A program made the position numbers and the translations under genes. From Cladorhizidae sp. MBARI D1340-BT2 (Eukaryota; Porifera; Demospongiae; Poecilosclerida; Cladorhizidae): DNA of 64,000 bases. The DNA is taken from assembly GCA_028752905.1 (NCBI GenBank), contig JAQNBH010000002.1, positions 37,950,975 to 38,014,974 of the forward strand, written 5' to 3'. This document shows, piece by piece, positions 41,901 through 53,850 of the stretch (position 1 is the first letter of the stretch; each line of letters begins with the position of its first letter). Under the pieces are notes generated by a model. The model was not told where the DNA came from. It did not search any database and was given only the letters and a program-made list of their open reading frames with translations.

Positions 41901-44900
41901 GGAGAGCCAAGGGATTGGCTAGGGCTAGGGCAATAGCTAGGGTTAGGGTTAGGGCTTGGACCATGACTAGGGTTAGGATTGGGAGGAGGGCCAAGGGATT
42001 GGCTGGGGCTAGGGCAATAGCTAGGGTTAGGGTTAGGGCTTGGACCATGACTAGGGTTAGGATTGGGAGGAGGGCCAAGGGATTGGCTGGGGCTAGGGCA
42101 ATAGCTAGGGTTATGGTTAGGGCTTGGACCATGACTAGGGTTAGGATTGGGAGGAGGGCCAAGGGATTGGCTAGGGCTAGGGCAATAGCTAGGGTTAGGG
42201 TTAGGGCTTGGACCATGACTAGGGTTAGGATTGGGAGGAGGGCCAAGGGATTGGCTAGGGCTAGGGCAATAGCTAGGGTTAGGGTTAGGGCTTGGACCAT
42301 GACTAGGGTTAGGATTGGGAGGAGGGCCAAGGGATTGGCTAGGGCTAGGGCAATAGCTAGGGTTAGGGTTAGGGCTTGGACCATGACTAGGGTTAGGATT
42401 GGGAGGAGGGCCAAGGGATTGGCTAGGGCTAGGGCAATAGCTAGGGTTAGGGTTAGGGCTTGGACCATGACTAGGGTTAGGATTGGGAGGAGGGCCAAGG
42501 GATTGGCTAGGGCTAGGGCAATAGCTAGGGTTAGGGTTAGGGCTTGGACCATGACTAGGGTTAGGATTGGGAGGAGGGCCAAGGGATTGGCTAGGGCTAG
42601 GGCAATAGCTAGGGTTAGGGTTAGGGCTTGGACCATGACTAGGGTTAGGATTGGGAGGAGGGCCAAGGGATTGGCTAGGGCTAGGGCAATAGCTAGGGTT
42701 AGGGTTAGGGCTTGGACCATGACTAGGGTTAGGATTGGGAGGAGGGCCAAGGGATTGGCTAGGGCTAGGGCAATAGCTAGGGTTAGAGTTAGGGCTTGGA
42801 CCATGACTAGGGTTAGGGCTTGGCATAACTAGGGTTAGGGCTTGGCCAATGACTAGGGTTAGGGCTTGGACCATGACTAGGGTTAGGGCTTGGACAATGA
42901 CTAAGGTTAGGGCTTGGACAATGACTAGGGCTAGGGCTTGGACCATGACTAGGGTTAGGGCTTGGATGACTAGGGTTAGGATTGGACCATGACTAGGGTT
43001 AGGGCTTGGACCATGACTAGGGTTAGGGCTTGGACAATGACTAGGGCTAGGGCTTGGACCATGACTAGGGTTAGGGCTTGGACAATGACTAGGGTTAGGG
43101 CTTGAACAATGACTAGGGTTAGGGCTTGGACCATGACTAGAGTTAGGATTGGACAATGACTAGGGTTAGGGCTTGCACAATGACTAGGGTTAGGGCTTGG
43201 ACCATGACTAGGATTAGGGCTTGGAGCATGACTAGGGTTAGGGCTTGGACCATGACTAGGATTAGGATTGGGAGGAGGGCCAAGGGATTGGCTAGGGCTA
43301 GGGCAATAGCTAGGGTTAGGGTTAGGGCTTGGACCATGACTAGGGTTAGGATTGGGAGGAGGGCCAAGGGATTGGCTAGGGCTAGGGCAATAGCTAGGGT
43401 TAGGGTTAGGGCTTGGACCATGACTAGGGTTAGGATTGGGAGGAGGGCCAAGGGATTGGCTAGGGCTAGGGCAATAGCTAGGGTTAGGGTTAGGGCTTGG
43501 ACCATGACTAGGGTTAGGATTGGGAGGAGGGCCAAGGGATTGGCTAGGGCTAGGGCAATAGCTAGGGTTAGGGTTAGGGCTTGGACCATGACTAGGGTTA
43601 GGATTGGGAGGAGGGCCAAGGGATTGGCTAGGGCTAGGGCAATAGCTAGGGTTAGGGTTAGGGCTTGGACCATGACTAGGGTTAGGATTGGGAGGAGGGC
43701 CAAGGGATTGGCTAGGGCTAGGGCAATAGCTAGGGTTAGAGTTAGGGCTTGGACCATGACTAGGGTTAGGGCTTGGCATAACTAGGGTTAGGGCTTGGCC
43801 AATGACTAGGGTTAGGGCTTGGACCATGACTAGGGTTAGGGCTTGGACAATGACTAAGGTTAGGGCTTGGACAATGACTAGGGCTAGGGCTTGGACCATG
43901 ACTAGGGTTAGGGCTTGGACAATGACTAGGGTTAGGATTGGACCATGACTAGGGTTAGGGCTTGGACCATGACTAGGGTTAGGGCTTGGACAATGACTAG
44001 GGCTAGGGCTTGGACCATGACTAGGGTTAGGGCTTGGACAATGACTAGGGTTAGGGCTTGAACAATGACTAGGGTTAGGGCTTGGACCATGACTAGAGTT
44101 AGGATTGGACAATGACTAGGGTTAGGGCTTGCACAATGACTAGGGTTAGGGCTTGGACCATGACTAGGGTTAGGGCTTGGAGCATGACTAGGGTTAGGGC
44201 TTGGACCATGACTAGGATTAGGATTGGGAGGAGGGCCAAGGGATTGGCTAGGGTTAGGGCAATAGCTAGGGTTAGGGTTAGGGCTTGGACCATGACTAGG
44301 GTTAGGATTGGGAGGAGGGCCAAGGGATTGGCTAGGGCTAGGGCAATAGCTAGGGTTAGGGTTAGGGCTTGGACCATGACTAGGGTTAGGATTGGGAGGA
44401 GGGCCAAGGGATTGGCTAGGGCTAGGGCAATAGCTAGGGTTAGAGTTAGGGCTTGGACCATGACTAGGGTTAGGATTGGGAGGAGGGCCAAGGGATTGGC
44501 TGGGGCTAGGGCAATAGCTAGGGTTAGGGTTAGGGCTTGGACCATGACTAGGGTTAGGATTGGGAGGAGGGCCAAGGGATTGGCTAGGGCTAGGGCAATA
44601 GCTAGGGTTATGGTTAGGGCTTGGACCATGACTAGGGTTAGGATTGGGAGGAGGGCCAAAGGATTGGCTAGGGCTAGGGCAATAGCTAGGGTTAGGGTTA
44701 GGGCTTGGACCATGACTAGGGTTAGGATTGGGAGGAGGGCCAAGGGATTGGCTAGGGCTAGGGCAATAGCTAGGGTTAGGGTTAGGGCTTGGACCATGAC
44801 TAGGGTTAGGATTGGGAGGAGGGCCAAGGGATTGGCTAGGGCTAGGGCAATAGCTAGGGTTAGGGTTAGGGCTTGGACCATGACTAGGGTTAGGATTGGG

Positions 44901-46340
44901 AGGAGGGCCAAGGGATTGGCTAGGGCTAGGGCAATAGCTAGGGTTAGAGTTAGGGCTTGGACCATGACTAGGGTTAGGGCTTGGCATAACTAGGGTTAGG
45001 GCTTGGCCAATGACTAGGGTTAGGGCTTGGACCATGACTAGGGTTAGGGCTTGGACAATGACTAAGGTTAGGGCTTGGACAATGACTAGGGCTAGGGCTT
45101 GGACCATGACTAGGGTTAGGGCTTGGACAATGACTAGGGTTAGGATTGGACCATGACTAGGGTTAGGGCTTGGACCATGACTAGGGTTAGGGCTTGGACA
45201 ATGACTAGGGCAAGGGCTTGGACCATGACTAGGGTTAGGGCTTGGACAATGACTAGGGTTAGGGCTTGAACAATGACTAGGGTTAGGGCTTGGACCATGA
45301 CTAGAGTTAGGATTGGACAATGACTAGGGTTAGGGCTTGCACAATGACTAGGGTTAGGGCTTGGACCATGACTAGGGTTAGGGCTTGGAGCATGACTAGG
45401 GTTAGGGCTTGGACCATGACTAGGATTAGGATTGGGAGGAGGGCCAAGGGATTGGCTAGGGCTAGGGCAATAGCTAGGGTTAGGGTTAGGGCTTGGACCA
45501 TGACTAGGGTTAGGATTGGGAGGAGGGCCAAGGGATTGGCTAGGGCTAGGGCAATAGCTAGTGTTAGGGTTAGGGCTTGGACCATGACTAGGGTTAGGAT
45601 TGGGAGGAGGGCCAAGGGATTGGCTAGGGCTAGGGCAATAGCTAGGGTTAGGGTTAGGGCTTGGACCATGACTAGGGTTAGGATTGGGAGGAGGGCCAAG
45701 GGATTGGCTGGGGCTAGGGCAATAGCTAGGGTTAGGGTTAGGGCTTGGACCATGACTAGGGTTAGGATTGGGAGGAGGGCCAAGGGATTGGCTAGGGCTA
45801 GGGCAATAGCTAGGGTTAGGGTTAGGGCTTGGACCATGACTAGGGTTAGGATTGGGAGGAGGGCCAAGGGATTGGCTAGGGCTAGGGCAATAGCTAGGGT
45901 TAGGGTTAGGGCTTGGACCATGACTAGGGTTAGGATTGGGAGGAGGGCCAAGGGATTGGCTGGGGCTAGGGCAATAGCTAAGGGTTAGGGTTAGGGCTTG
46001 GACCATGACTAGGGTTAGGATTGGGAGGAGGGCCAAGGGATTGGCTAGGGCTAGGGCAATAGCTAGGGTTAGGGTTAGGGCTTGGACCATGACTAGGGTT
46101 AGGATTGGGAGGAGGGCCAAGTGATTGGCTAGGGCTAGGGCAATAGCTAGGATTAGGGTTAGGGCTTGGACCATGACTAGGGTTAGGATTGGGAGGAGGG
46201 CCAAGGGATTGGCTAGGGCTAGGGCAATAGCTAGGGTTAGGGTTAGGGCTTGGACCATGACTAGGGTTAGGATTGGGAGGAGGGCCAAGGGATTGGCTAG
46301 GGCTAGGGCAATAGCTAGGATTAGGGTTAGGGCTTGGATT
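35820..46340 (+). repeat. 84-bp telomere-like satellite in eight higher-order blocks
   Basis: The basic 84-bp unit contains ATTGGGAGGAGGGCCAAGGG, TTGGCTAGGGCTAGGGCAAT and AGCTAGGGTTAGGGTTAGGG. Eight blocks start near 35822, 36941, 38227, 39603, 41381, 43156, 44112 and 45320, each opening with the unique GGGCTTGCACAATGACTAGG form. Each block has a run of 84-bp units and then a tail of 24-bp units carrying GGCTTGGCATAACTAGGG. Block lengths differ mostly by multiples of 84. Frames of up to 928 codons on both strands are satellite artefacts. Confidence 0.95.
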
Positions 46341-46557
46341 ATGACTAGGCTTATCGCTTGGATAATGGCTATGTTATGGTTATGGCTTGGACAATGACTA
46401 GGGTTAGGGTTTGGAAGGTCAGGGCCAAGGGATTGGCTAGGGATAGGGCAATGGAGTTAGAGGTGAATGGGATTAAGGCAAGTATGTCCTCCATTCTTGA
46501 TTCTTAAAATCTTATAGTATAGTCAATTGGGGTTAAAAAAAACGTTTCCCCTTTTAA

Positions 46558-47331
46558 GGGGGACCGTCTGTGCATTTTTTAAATATTTTTTTTAACCTGT
46601 GGTTACAACTTTAGAGCTCAGTAGATTCTGCAAACTTCATGGTATGGACTTGATATATATCTCAAAAGATAGGTCTCTCTGTGTGCTCTCTTTTGATACT
46701 AAAATATGTTTCATAGGTATAACTATAGGCAAGTTTCTAGACCCTAAAGCGGAGGGACCACAAAAACCTGAATCGCTCCAACCTCCATAGAAACCACTCT
46801 GAGTTGCGAAGTGCAAAAAAAATTAAAAATGGTACAAGTGGCTAGAGGAAGCTCTAGAGTACGCAATGAGTATATTGAGTAGGCGTGAAAAATTTATTAC
46901 CTGGTCAAGCGCGCGGTTGGAAAATTGAAGGCGTTGACAAAGCGTCGCCTTGTCAACGCCTTCAATTTTCCAACCGCGCGCTTGACCAGGTAATAAATTT
47001 TTCACGCCTACTCAATATACTCCTTGTGTACTCTAGAGCTTCCTCTAGCCACTTGTACCATTTTTAATTTTTTTGCACTTCGCAACTCAGAGTGGTTTCT
47101 ATGGAGGTTGGAGCGATTCAGGTTTTTGTGGTCCCTCCGCTTTAGGGTCTAGTAACTTGCCTATAGTTATACCTATGAAACATATTTTAGTATCAAAAGA
47201 GAGCACACAGAGAGACCTATCTTTTGAGCTATATATCAAGTCCATACCATGAAGTTTGCAGAATCTACTGAGCTCTAAAGTTGTAACCACAGGTTAAAAA
47301 ATAAAATTTAAAAATGCACAGACGGTCCCCC
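46558..47331. mobile_element. 774-bp near-perfect palindromic MITE with TTAA target duplication
   Basis: TTAA flanks both sides (46554-46557 and 47332-47335). The left end is GGGGGACCGTCTGTGCATTT and the right end is its reverse complement. The two arms of about 387 bp stay nearly identical to the centre near 46944, where GGCGTTGACAA and TTGTCAACGCC meet with almost no loop. The two sister copies of spacer C (24501 and 61741) read CCTTTTAAGAGCC without insertion, so they are empty sites. TTAA is the target of piggyBac and Kolobok elements. No coding capacity. The termini differ from those of the piggyBac element in this window. Confidence 0.88.
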
Positions 47332-47675
47332 TTAAGAGCCAGAGTAAAGGATTTACTGAAAACACATGTGCCATCCTCTAGTACTTAACTATCAAATGAT
47401 GACTAACATAAATAAAATATAATATCCTCTGTCTTATAATGAAATATTAATAAAAATATGGTTGCTTTTTTTAACCCCATGAAAGTGGTAATGAAAGGTA
47501 ATGAAAGGGATGAAAGGGGTAAAAAAACACCCACCCCTTTAAAAATATCCTAAAAGATAAAATCAAATGTAATTACTTCAATATTTAATCAATTGAATCT
47601 TTTTTCATTAAAATTTGTTCAAATAGTTCAGTAAATAGTACAGTAATGGTTTACAGTTGGTTTTATTGCATTTTC

Positions 47676-47940
47676 TTAATTGAAAATGTTTATCACTTTT
47701 GCTTCACACTCAAACTTCAGCGGTGTCTTCCCTCGACTAACTGTTTCCACTACTGGCTGAACAGGGCCATACATGCAACCATCCACTGCTACTATCTCCA
47801 CATCTTCCTGCTTTGGCCAATCATAGAAAATGCGTGTTGAGTCTCTGCTTCACTCTTTTTTTTTGAAGGAAGGTAAATTCAGCTGAAGTGGGATCAGCAT
47901 CTTCGTCATCACTGAAAACTTTTGATAGTCCATGTACCAT
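47676..47940 (-). pseudogene. Coding-like fragment of unknown family, copy 2
   Basis: The minus-strand frame 47843-47676 reads DSTRIFYDWPKQEDVEIVAV, then DGCMYGPVQPVVETVSRGK and ends INIFN stop. The upstream frame 47940-47821 carries the acidic VFSDDEDADPTSAEF segment. It is the most complete of the three copies. The downstream frame is preceded by CACAG, which could be a splice acceptor. The family is unknown to me. Confidence 0.45.
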
Positions 47941-48905
47941 TGATAATCAATGACTAAAGTTAGTTCATTCATATTCAGTTACTCACATTATATATATTGT
48001 ATCATTCTGTCCATCAGAATGATATAGTCCATGTACCATTCACTAGGTGGTTTATTCATATTAAAATAATTCATATTACTCACAATAATTATGCTCTAAC
48101 TCACAAATTAGCATGACTGGAGAAGAAGAAAAATTAAAATATAGTACTTGGAAGAAAAAAATAGAAAAAAGCCAAAAAAAACGGCTGGCTTTTTTTTAAC
48201 CCGGAGTGACCAAAAATATCTGAGGTAACCGGTCTAAAAAACACTAAAATATCAGATTTTTTTTTGATAAACCATTTAGTAACTATTTTCTTTTGGCTAG
48301 CGTTCATAATTTACTAACTCGTTTGATTAATCTACCCAAAAGTTCAGGTGAGTCAGAAAAAAGTTAATTTCTGGTATTTTCTACATGTTTAGGTTCTTTA
48401 TTTTGTCATGTCCTCCATGTCAATATTTTTATACAAAAACACACATTAATGAAAAGCCCATTAAAAGTACTTGACAGATCAAGGATTGCTTTAATTCTTA
48501 AAGCAGTTGTGTCTTCCCCAGACCCCTGGTCTTTTTTACCCCAACTTCCCCCCCGGCTTTTTTTTTACCCCAACTTCTCCCCCCCCCGGCTTTTTTTTAA
48601 ACCCCAATTGACTTTTCAAAGAGAGGAGGGATGGCTGCCACCAGGACATGTCTTTGCTTCCACCATTCTGTCACTCCACAGAGACATGTGCTGGCCCCCA
48701 CAAACATACTCCTACATGTATAGTATATACAGAATCAGTGGGTGTGCAATATTTAGGGAATAGGAAATCTCATTAGCTCCTGCACTTATGATAGCAGTGG
48801 GTTGCTAGGCAACTAGATAATGCAGAATTTCCCCCTGCCCTTTCAAATGTGTGGTCAAGTGTGAAGAGTATTATACACTGCATTTAATGTTTTTAGATTT
48901 TTAAT

Positions 48906-49556
48906 CCAATGGTGTTGGTCCAGTGTGTGTCCCCATAGAGCTATGGCCACCTACTTCAACCTGCCTCCACCCAGTGTGGTGTTGGTCCAGTGTGTGTCCC
49001 CTTAGAGCTATGGCCACCTACTTCAACCTGCCTCCACCCAGTGTGGTGTTGGTCCAGTGTGTGTCCCCTTAGAGCTATGGCCACCTACTTCAACCTGCCT
49101 CCACCCAGTGTGGTGTTGGTCCAGTGTGTGTCCCCTTAGAGCTATGGCCACCTACTTCAACCTGCCTCCACCCAGTGTGGTGTTGGTCCAGTGTGTGTCC
49201 CCTTAGAGCTATGGCCACCTACTTCAACCTGCCTCCACCCAGTGTGGTGTTGGTCCAGTGTGTGCCCCCTTAGAGCTATGGCCACCTACTTCAACCTGCC
49301 TCCACCCAGTGTGGTGTTGGTCCAGTGTGTGCCCCCTTAGAGCTATGGCCACCTACTTCAACGTGCCTCCACCCAGTGTGGTGTTGGTCCAGTGTGTGCC
49401 CCCTTAGAGCTATGGCCACCTACTTCAACCTGCCTCCACCCAGTGTGGTGTTGGTCCAGTGTGTGCCCCCTTAGAGCTATGGCCACCTACTTCAACCTGC
49501 CTCCACCACCCAGTGTGGTGTTGGTCCAGTGTGTGTCCCCATAGAGCTATGCTCCA
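48906..49556. repeat. 67-bp satellite array, about 9-10 copies
   Basis: Same 67-bp family as 25929-27047, here dominated by the CCCCTTAGAGCTATGG variant, which is rare in the other arrays. The uniform variant points to local homogenisation. Confidence 0.95.
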
Positions 49557-49875
49557 CCTCCTAGTTAGTGCCAGGGCAGTGCCTAGGGCTATAGGAACTG
49601 CTGCTGGAGTGTTGTCTGGGAGGCCACACTAGGCCAGCCTCATAGAACATGTGGTTTACTAGAGAAGTTAGCATCCTTTGTAGTGGGTCTACACTAATAT
49701 AACCTAATTAGCACATCCTTTATGCTGAGGTTAGGTATGCTAGTACTCTACACACTTGTAAGATGTCCACCTCATGACTCAGCTCCTGCAAGGGGCATGC
49801 GTGAGCATGCGTGAGCTCCATGTGGGATAGCTCTGGTGCTGGTTGATGTGCAGATGTGCTACACACGTGAGCATG
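49557..49875. repeat. Spacer A, copy 2 (uninterrupted)
   Basis: The full-length module linking the 67-bp array to the 42-bp array. It reads GCTGAGGTTAGGTATGCTAG near 49732, the uninterrupted equivalent of the piggyBac insertion site in copy 4. Confidence 0.85.
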
Positions 49876-50790
49876 TGCTAGTGTTAGGGCCAGGGTAATG
49901 GCTAGGGCCAGTGCAGTTGCTAGTGTTAGGGCCAGAGTAATGGCTAGGGCCAGTGCAGTTGCTAGTGTTAGGGCCAGGGTAATGACTAGGTCCAGTTCAG
50001 TTGCTTGTTAGGGCCAGGGCAATGGCTAGGGCCAGTGCAGTTGCTAGTGTTAGGGCCAGGGTAATGGCTAGGGCCAGTACAGTTGCTAGTGTTAGGGCCA
50101 GGGTAATGGCTAGGGCCAGTGCAGTTGCTAGTGTTAGGGCCAGGGTAATGGCTAGGGCCAGTGCAGTTGCTAGTGTTAGGGCCAGGGTAATGGCTAGGGC
50201 CAGTGCAGTTGCTAGTGTTAGTGCCAGGGTAATGACTAGGTCCAGTACAGTTGCTAGTGTAAGGGCCAGGGCAATGGCTAGGGCCAGTGCAGTTGCTAGT
50301 GTTAGTGCCAGGGTAATGGCTAGGGCCAGTGCAGTTGCTAGTGTTAGGGCCAGGGTAATGGCTAGGGCCAGTGCAGTTGCTAGTGTTAGGGCCAGGGTAA
50401 TGACTAGGTCCAGTTCAGTTGCTTGTTAGGGCCAGGGCAATGGCTAGGGCCAGTGCAGTTGCTAGTGTTAGGGCCACGGTAATGGCTAGGGCCAGTACAG
50501 TTGCTAGTGTTAGGGCCAGGGTAATGGCTAGGGCCAGTGCAGTTGCTAGTGTTAGGGCCAGGGTAATGGCTAGGGCCAGTGCAGTTGCTAGTGTTAGGGC
50601 CAGGGTAATGGCTAGGGCCAGTGCAGTTGCTAGTGTTAGTGCCAGGGTAATGGCTAGGTCCAGTGCAGTTGCTAGTGTTAGGGCCAGGGTAATGTCTAGG
50701 GCCAGTACAGTTGCTAGTGTTAGGGCCAGGGCAATGGCTAGGGCCTGTGCAGTTGCTAGTGTTAGTGCCAGGGTAATGGCTAGGGTTAAT
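49876..50790 (+). repeat. 42-bp satellite array, about 22 copies
   Basis: The unit contains GGCCAGGGTAATGGCTAGGG and CCAGTGCAGTTGCTAGTGTT. Aligned to one half of the 84-bp telomere-like unit it matches at 34 of 42 positions. A block of about 420 bp (49993-50412) is followed by a near copy starting at 50417, both opening after a short unit with GTTGCTTGTTAGG. Open frames on both strands are artefacts. Confidence 0.95.
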
Positions 50791-50810
50791 CCATAGCTAG
50801 TTTTATCATT

Positions 50811-52079
50811 GGGATAGTACAAAAGTGTTAAACAACTGTGGTTAAGACTTTGGACCTCATAGATACTGCACACTTCACTGTATGGACTTGATATATAGCT
50901 CAAAAGATAGGTCTCTCTGTGTGCTCTCTCTTGATACTAAAAATGTTGCATAGGTATAGCCATGCTAAAGTTACAGGCAGTCAAAGTTGGGGCCCTCATA
51001 ACCTGAATGTCTATGTAGCTCCTAATTTGGAAGCGCTTGATAATTGAAATACATGTAGTATCCATTACTAGAGGAAGCTACTCTACTATGTGAGTGTTTT
51101 AATTAGGCACTAATGGCCATGCTCCAGGTGGTGTGTGTGTGTGTGTGTGCGTGCGTGTGTAAGAGATATGTAGAGGGTGTGTGGGTGTCCCAACACAACT
51201 ATGTATATTGTTACATAACACATTCCAGGGTAACCCTGTGTGCTTGAGGAGACATCCACACCAGCTCCCTGTGGCCCCATAAATCATGATGACCTCATCT
51301 CTACACTAGCAAGACTTATGCAACATTGAGCAGTGGAGCAGGAGACATGAATCAATGGCTGCACCCTCCATCATGAGCTTCTAGTGTGAGTGTGTGTGTG
51401 AGTGTGTGTGTGTGTGTCTGTTCACAGGTTGTATGGGGCAGTAGCTATTGGTGCACTCACCCTGAAAACCGTGGGCTACCATGAAAGTGCATATCTGTGC
51501 ACACATTCATGCTGTGCTAGTGATTGATGTGCCACCTGCAGCCAGTGTAGAGTGCTTGCTGAGGGCAGTTTAGTTTGGCCCTACATGGTCATGTATTGGA
51601 GCTGCAGGTTGCCATGTGAAGTGGAGCTAGTCCTCACCTCTTGCTAGTAGCTACTTGCCATGTATGCTACAAACATAACAACACCTCGTGGTCATGACTT
51701 TATAGCTCATGAATTCCACACACTTCACGAGACTTATGTAGTGTGTGTACAATTGTCTTTTAAATATATTTCCCAACAGCCCATGCGTGACCACATACTT
51801 AACCCAAATGAGATACTTACCCCAAATGAGAGTAGAGCTTCCTGGAGCCACAGGTGCTAATTCAATTATCTCGGTTAGTTAGGCAGGCTGGTTTTGAGAT
51901 CCTAACTTTGACAGCCTGCATGGCTATACCTATGCAACAGTTTTTAGTATCAAGAGGGAGCACACACAGAGACCTATCTTTTGAGCTGTTGTCAATGAAG
52001 TGTGCAGAATCTATGGAGGTCAAAGTTTTAACCAAAGCTGTTTAACACTTTGGTACTACTAACTATCCCACTTATTCAT
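50811..52079. mobile_element. Spacer B core flanked by long inverted repeats, possible non-autonomous element
   Basis: From GGGATAGTACAAAAGTGTTA at 50811 the sequence runs through TAGGTCTCTCTGTGTGCTCT to GCATAGGTATAGCCATGC (about 150 bp). The inverse of this arm lies at 51931-52079. Between them are TTGGAAGCGCTTGATAATTG, (TG)n and CACCTGCAGCC segments shared with the other spacer B copies. I could not find a clear target duplication, so the element reading is an inference. No transposase is visible. Confidence 0.5.
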
Positions 52080-52250
52080 TTCTGAAGGTATGCAATGAAG
52101 TGGGCGGCTAAAAGTATCGTAACTCAAGAATGGTTGACAATAATGAGCTGAAGCTTGAAATGCAGTTAGTATAATAGTGAAGGTAGTGAATGGTGAAGGA
52201 CAAAGATTAGAATATATTTTTTGGGGGATTAAAAAAGAATTGTCTAATAC
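52080..52250 (+). repeat. Spacer B terminal part, copy 3
   Basis: GTATGCAATGAAGTGGGCGG and TAGTATAATAGTGAAGGTAG, the same lead-in as before the arrays at 22191, 34962 and 61366. Confidence 0.85.
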
Positions 52251-52634
52251 TGTAGGGCTTGGACAATGACTAGGGTTAGGGCTTTGGAATGACTAGGGTT
52301 AGGGCTTGGACAATGACTAGGGTTAGGGCTTTGGAATGACTAGGGTTAGGGCTTGGACAATGACTAGGGTTAGGGCTTTGGAATGACTAGGGTTAGGGCT
52401 TGGACAATGACTAGGGTTAGGGCTTGGACAATGACTAGGGTAAGTGCTTGGACAACGACTAGGGTTAGGGCTTGGACAATGACTAGGGTCAGGGCTTGGA
52501 CAATGACTAGGGTTAGTGCTTGGACAATGACTAGGGTTAGGACTTGGACAATGACTAGGGTCAGGGCTTGGACAATGACAAGGGTTAGTGCTTGGACAAT
52601 GACTAGGGTTAGGGCTTGGACAATGACTTAAACC
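52251..52634 (+). repeat. Telomere-like satellite array, 24-bp units, short
   Basis: About 16 units of the 24-bp family. Several have GGGCTTTGGAATGACTAGGG, two bases shorter than the norm. No 84-bp units are present. It stops abruptly at ACTTAAACC and is followed by a different minisatellite instead of spacer C. Confidence 0.94.
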
Positions 52635-52635
52635 T

Positions 52636-52915
52636 TGGTACAGAGTTTCACTAGACCTCCATACTCCTCCCACAGGGCACAGAGTTTCACTAGACCTCCA
52701 CACTCCACACACAGGGCACAGAGTTTCACTAGACCTCCACACTCCTCACACAGGGCTCAGAGTTTCACTAGATCTCCACACTCCTCACACAAGGCACAGA
52801 GTTTCACTAGACCTCCACACTCCTCACACAGGGCACAGAGTTTCTCTAGACCTCCACACTCCTCACATAGGGCACAGAGTTTCACTAGACCTCCACACTC
52901 CTCACATAGGACAGA
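52636..52915. repeat. 39-bp minisatellite, about 7 copies
   Basis: The unit contains CACAGAGTTTCACTAGACCT and CCACACTCCTCACACAGGG. It is unrelated in sequence to the 39-bp array at 30010. It appears only in this cycle, at the place where the start of spacer C is expected. Confidence 0.93.
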
Positions 52916-53410
52916 GAGAAGCCTGGCCATGCACCAGACTACATGTCTGCCCCCCTCTAAGTTAGCCCTATGCAGCATGTATGTGGTGGGACTATTAGGA
53001 ATAGGGCAATTGCCACATCCTTTATGAGGTGACCTCAGATCTCTTCCATTTGTAGTGACCACCAACACAAAGGAAGGGCAAATGTCCCTGCCAAATATGT
53101 CTATTTCCATGGGCTTGTGGTGACTTGAGAATCCCCTTCTTCAAGGAGAGGACTTGTCTTTGCTTCCACCATTCTGTCACTCCACAGAGACATGTGCTGG
53201 CCCCCACAAACATACTCCTACATGTATTGTATATAGAGAATCAGTGGGTGTGCAATATTTAGGGAGTAGAAAATCAAATTAGCTGCTGCACTTTGATGAT
53301 AGCAGTGGGTTGCTAAGCAACTAGATAATGCAGAATTTCCCCCTGCCCTTTCAAATGTGTGGTCAAGTGTGTGGCCATTATACACTGCATTTAATGTTTT
53401 TAGATTTTTA
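52916..53410. repeat. Spacer C, right part only, copy in third cycle
   Basis: 52916-53115 is unique, with no recognised gene. From about 53116 (TTGAGAATCCCCTTCTTCAA) the sequence is collinear with 25632-25928, 48600-48905 and 62986-63290 up to the 67-bp array. The AT-rich left part and its coding-like fragment are missing. Confidence 0.75.
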
Positions 53411-53670
53411 ATCCAGTGGTGGTGGTCCAGTGTGTGTCCCCAAAGAGCTATGGCCACCTACTTCAACCTGAGTGTGTGTCCCCATAGAGCTATGGCCACC
53501 TACTTCAACCTGCCTCCACCCAGTGTGGTGTTGGTCCAGTGTGTGTCCCAATAGAGCTATGGCCACCTACTTCAACCTGCCCACCCAGTGTGATGTTGGT
53601 CCAGTGTGTGTCCCCATAGAGCTATTGCCACCTACTTCAACCTGTGTGTGTCCCCATAGAGCTATGCTCC
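53411..53670. repeat. 67-bp satellite, degenerate short array
   Basis: About four units with internal deletions, for example TTCAACCTGAGTGTGTGTCC near 53464, where about half a unit is lost. Confidence 0.9.
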
Positions 53671-53850
53671 GCCTTCTTGTTAAGAACTGCTGCTGGAGTG
53701 TGGTGTAGAACATGTGGTTTACTAGAGAAGTTAGCATCCTTTGTAGTGGGTCTACACTAATATAACCTAATTAGGACATCCTTTATGCTGAGGTCAGGTA
53801 TGCTAGTACTCCACACACTTGTAAGATGTCCAACTCAGCTCCAGCCACCT
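53671..53850. repeat. Spacer A, copy 3 (shortened)
   Basis: GAACTGCTGCTGGAGTGTGG through GGTATGCTAGTACTCCACAC to CAACTCAGCTCCAG, then directly back into 67-bp units. It reads GCTGAGGTCAGGTATGCTAG near 53786, another uninterrupted version of the piggyBac target. Confidence 0.82.

Larger units (their letters stand above)
46341..48905. repeat. Spacer C, copy 2, carrying a MITE
   Basis: Collinear with 24346-25928 and 61585-63290 apart from a 774-bp insertion at 46558-47331. From 47336 it continues AGAGCCAGAGTAAAGGATTT exactly as the uninterrupted copies do. A longer poly-pyrimidine stretch (48535-48600) and small insertions distinguish it. Confidence 0.88.

Noticed and set aside
35441..46288. 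Long frames of 378-928 codons in the 84-bp array, resembling proline/serine-rich or collagen-like proteins
   Set aside because: Period 84 is divisible by three and frames run equally on both strands; frame breaks coincide with unit indels and higher-order block borders.
46599..47290. Paired 60-63-codon frames on both strands with the same protein
   Set aside because: They are the two arms of the palindromic MITE read in mirror image, with no transposase similarity.
46558..47331. Hairpin sequencing or assembly artefact
   Set aside because: TTAA flanks both sides and the flanking DNA continues collinearly with two other copies, which a foldback artefact would not do.
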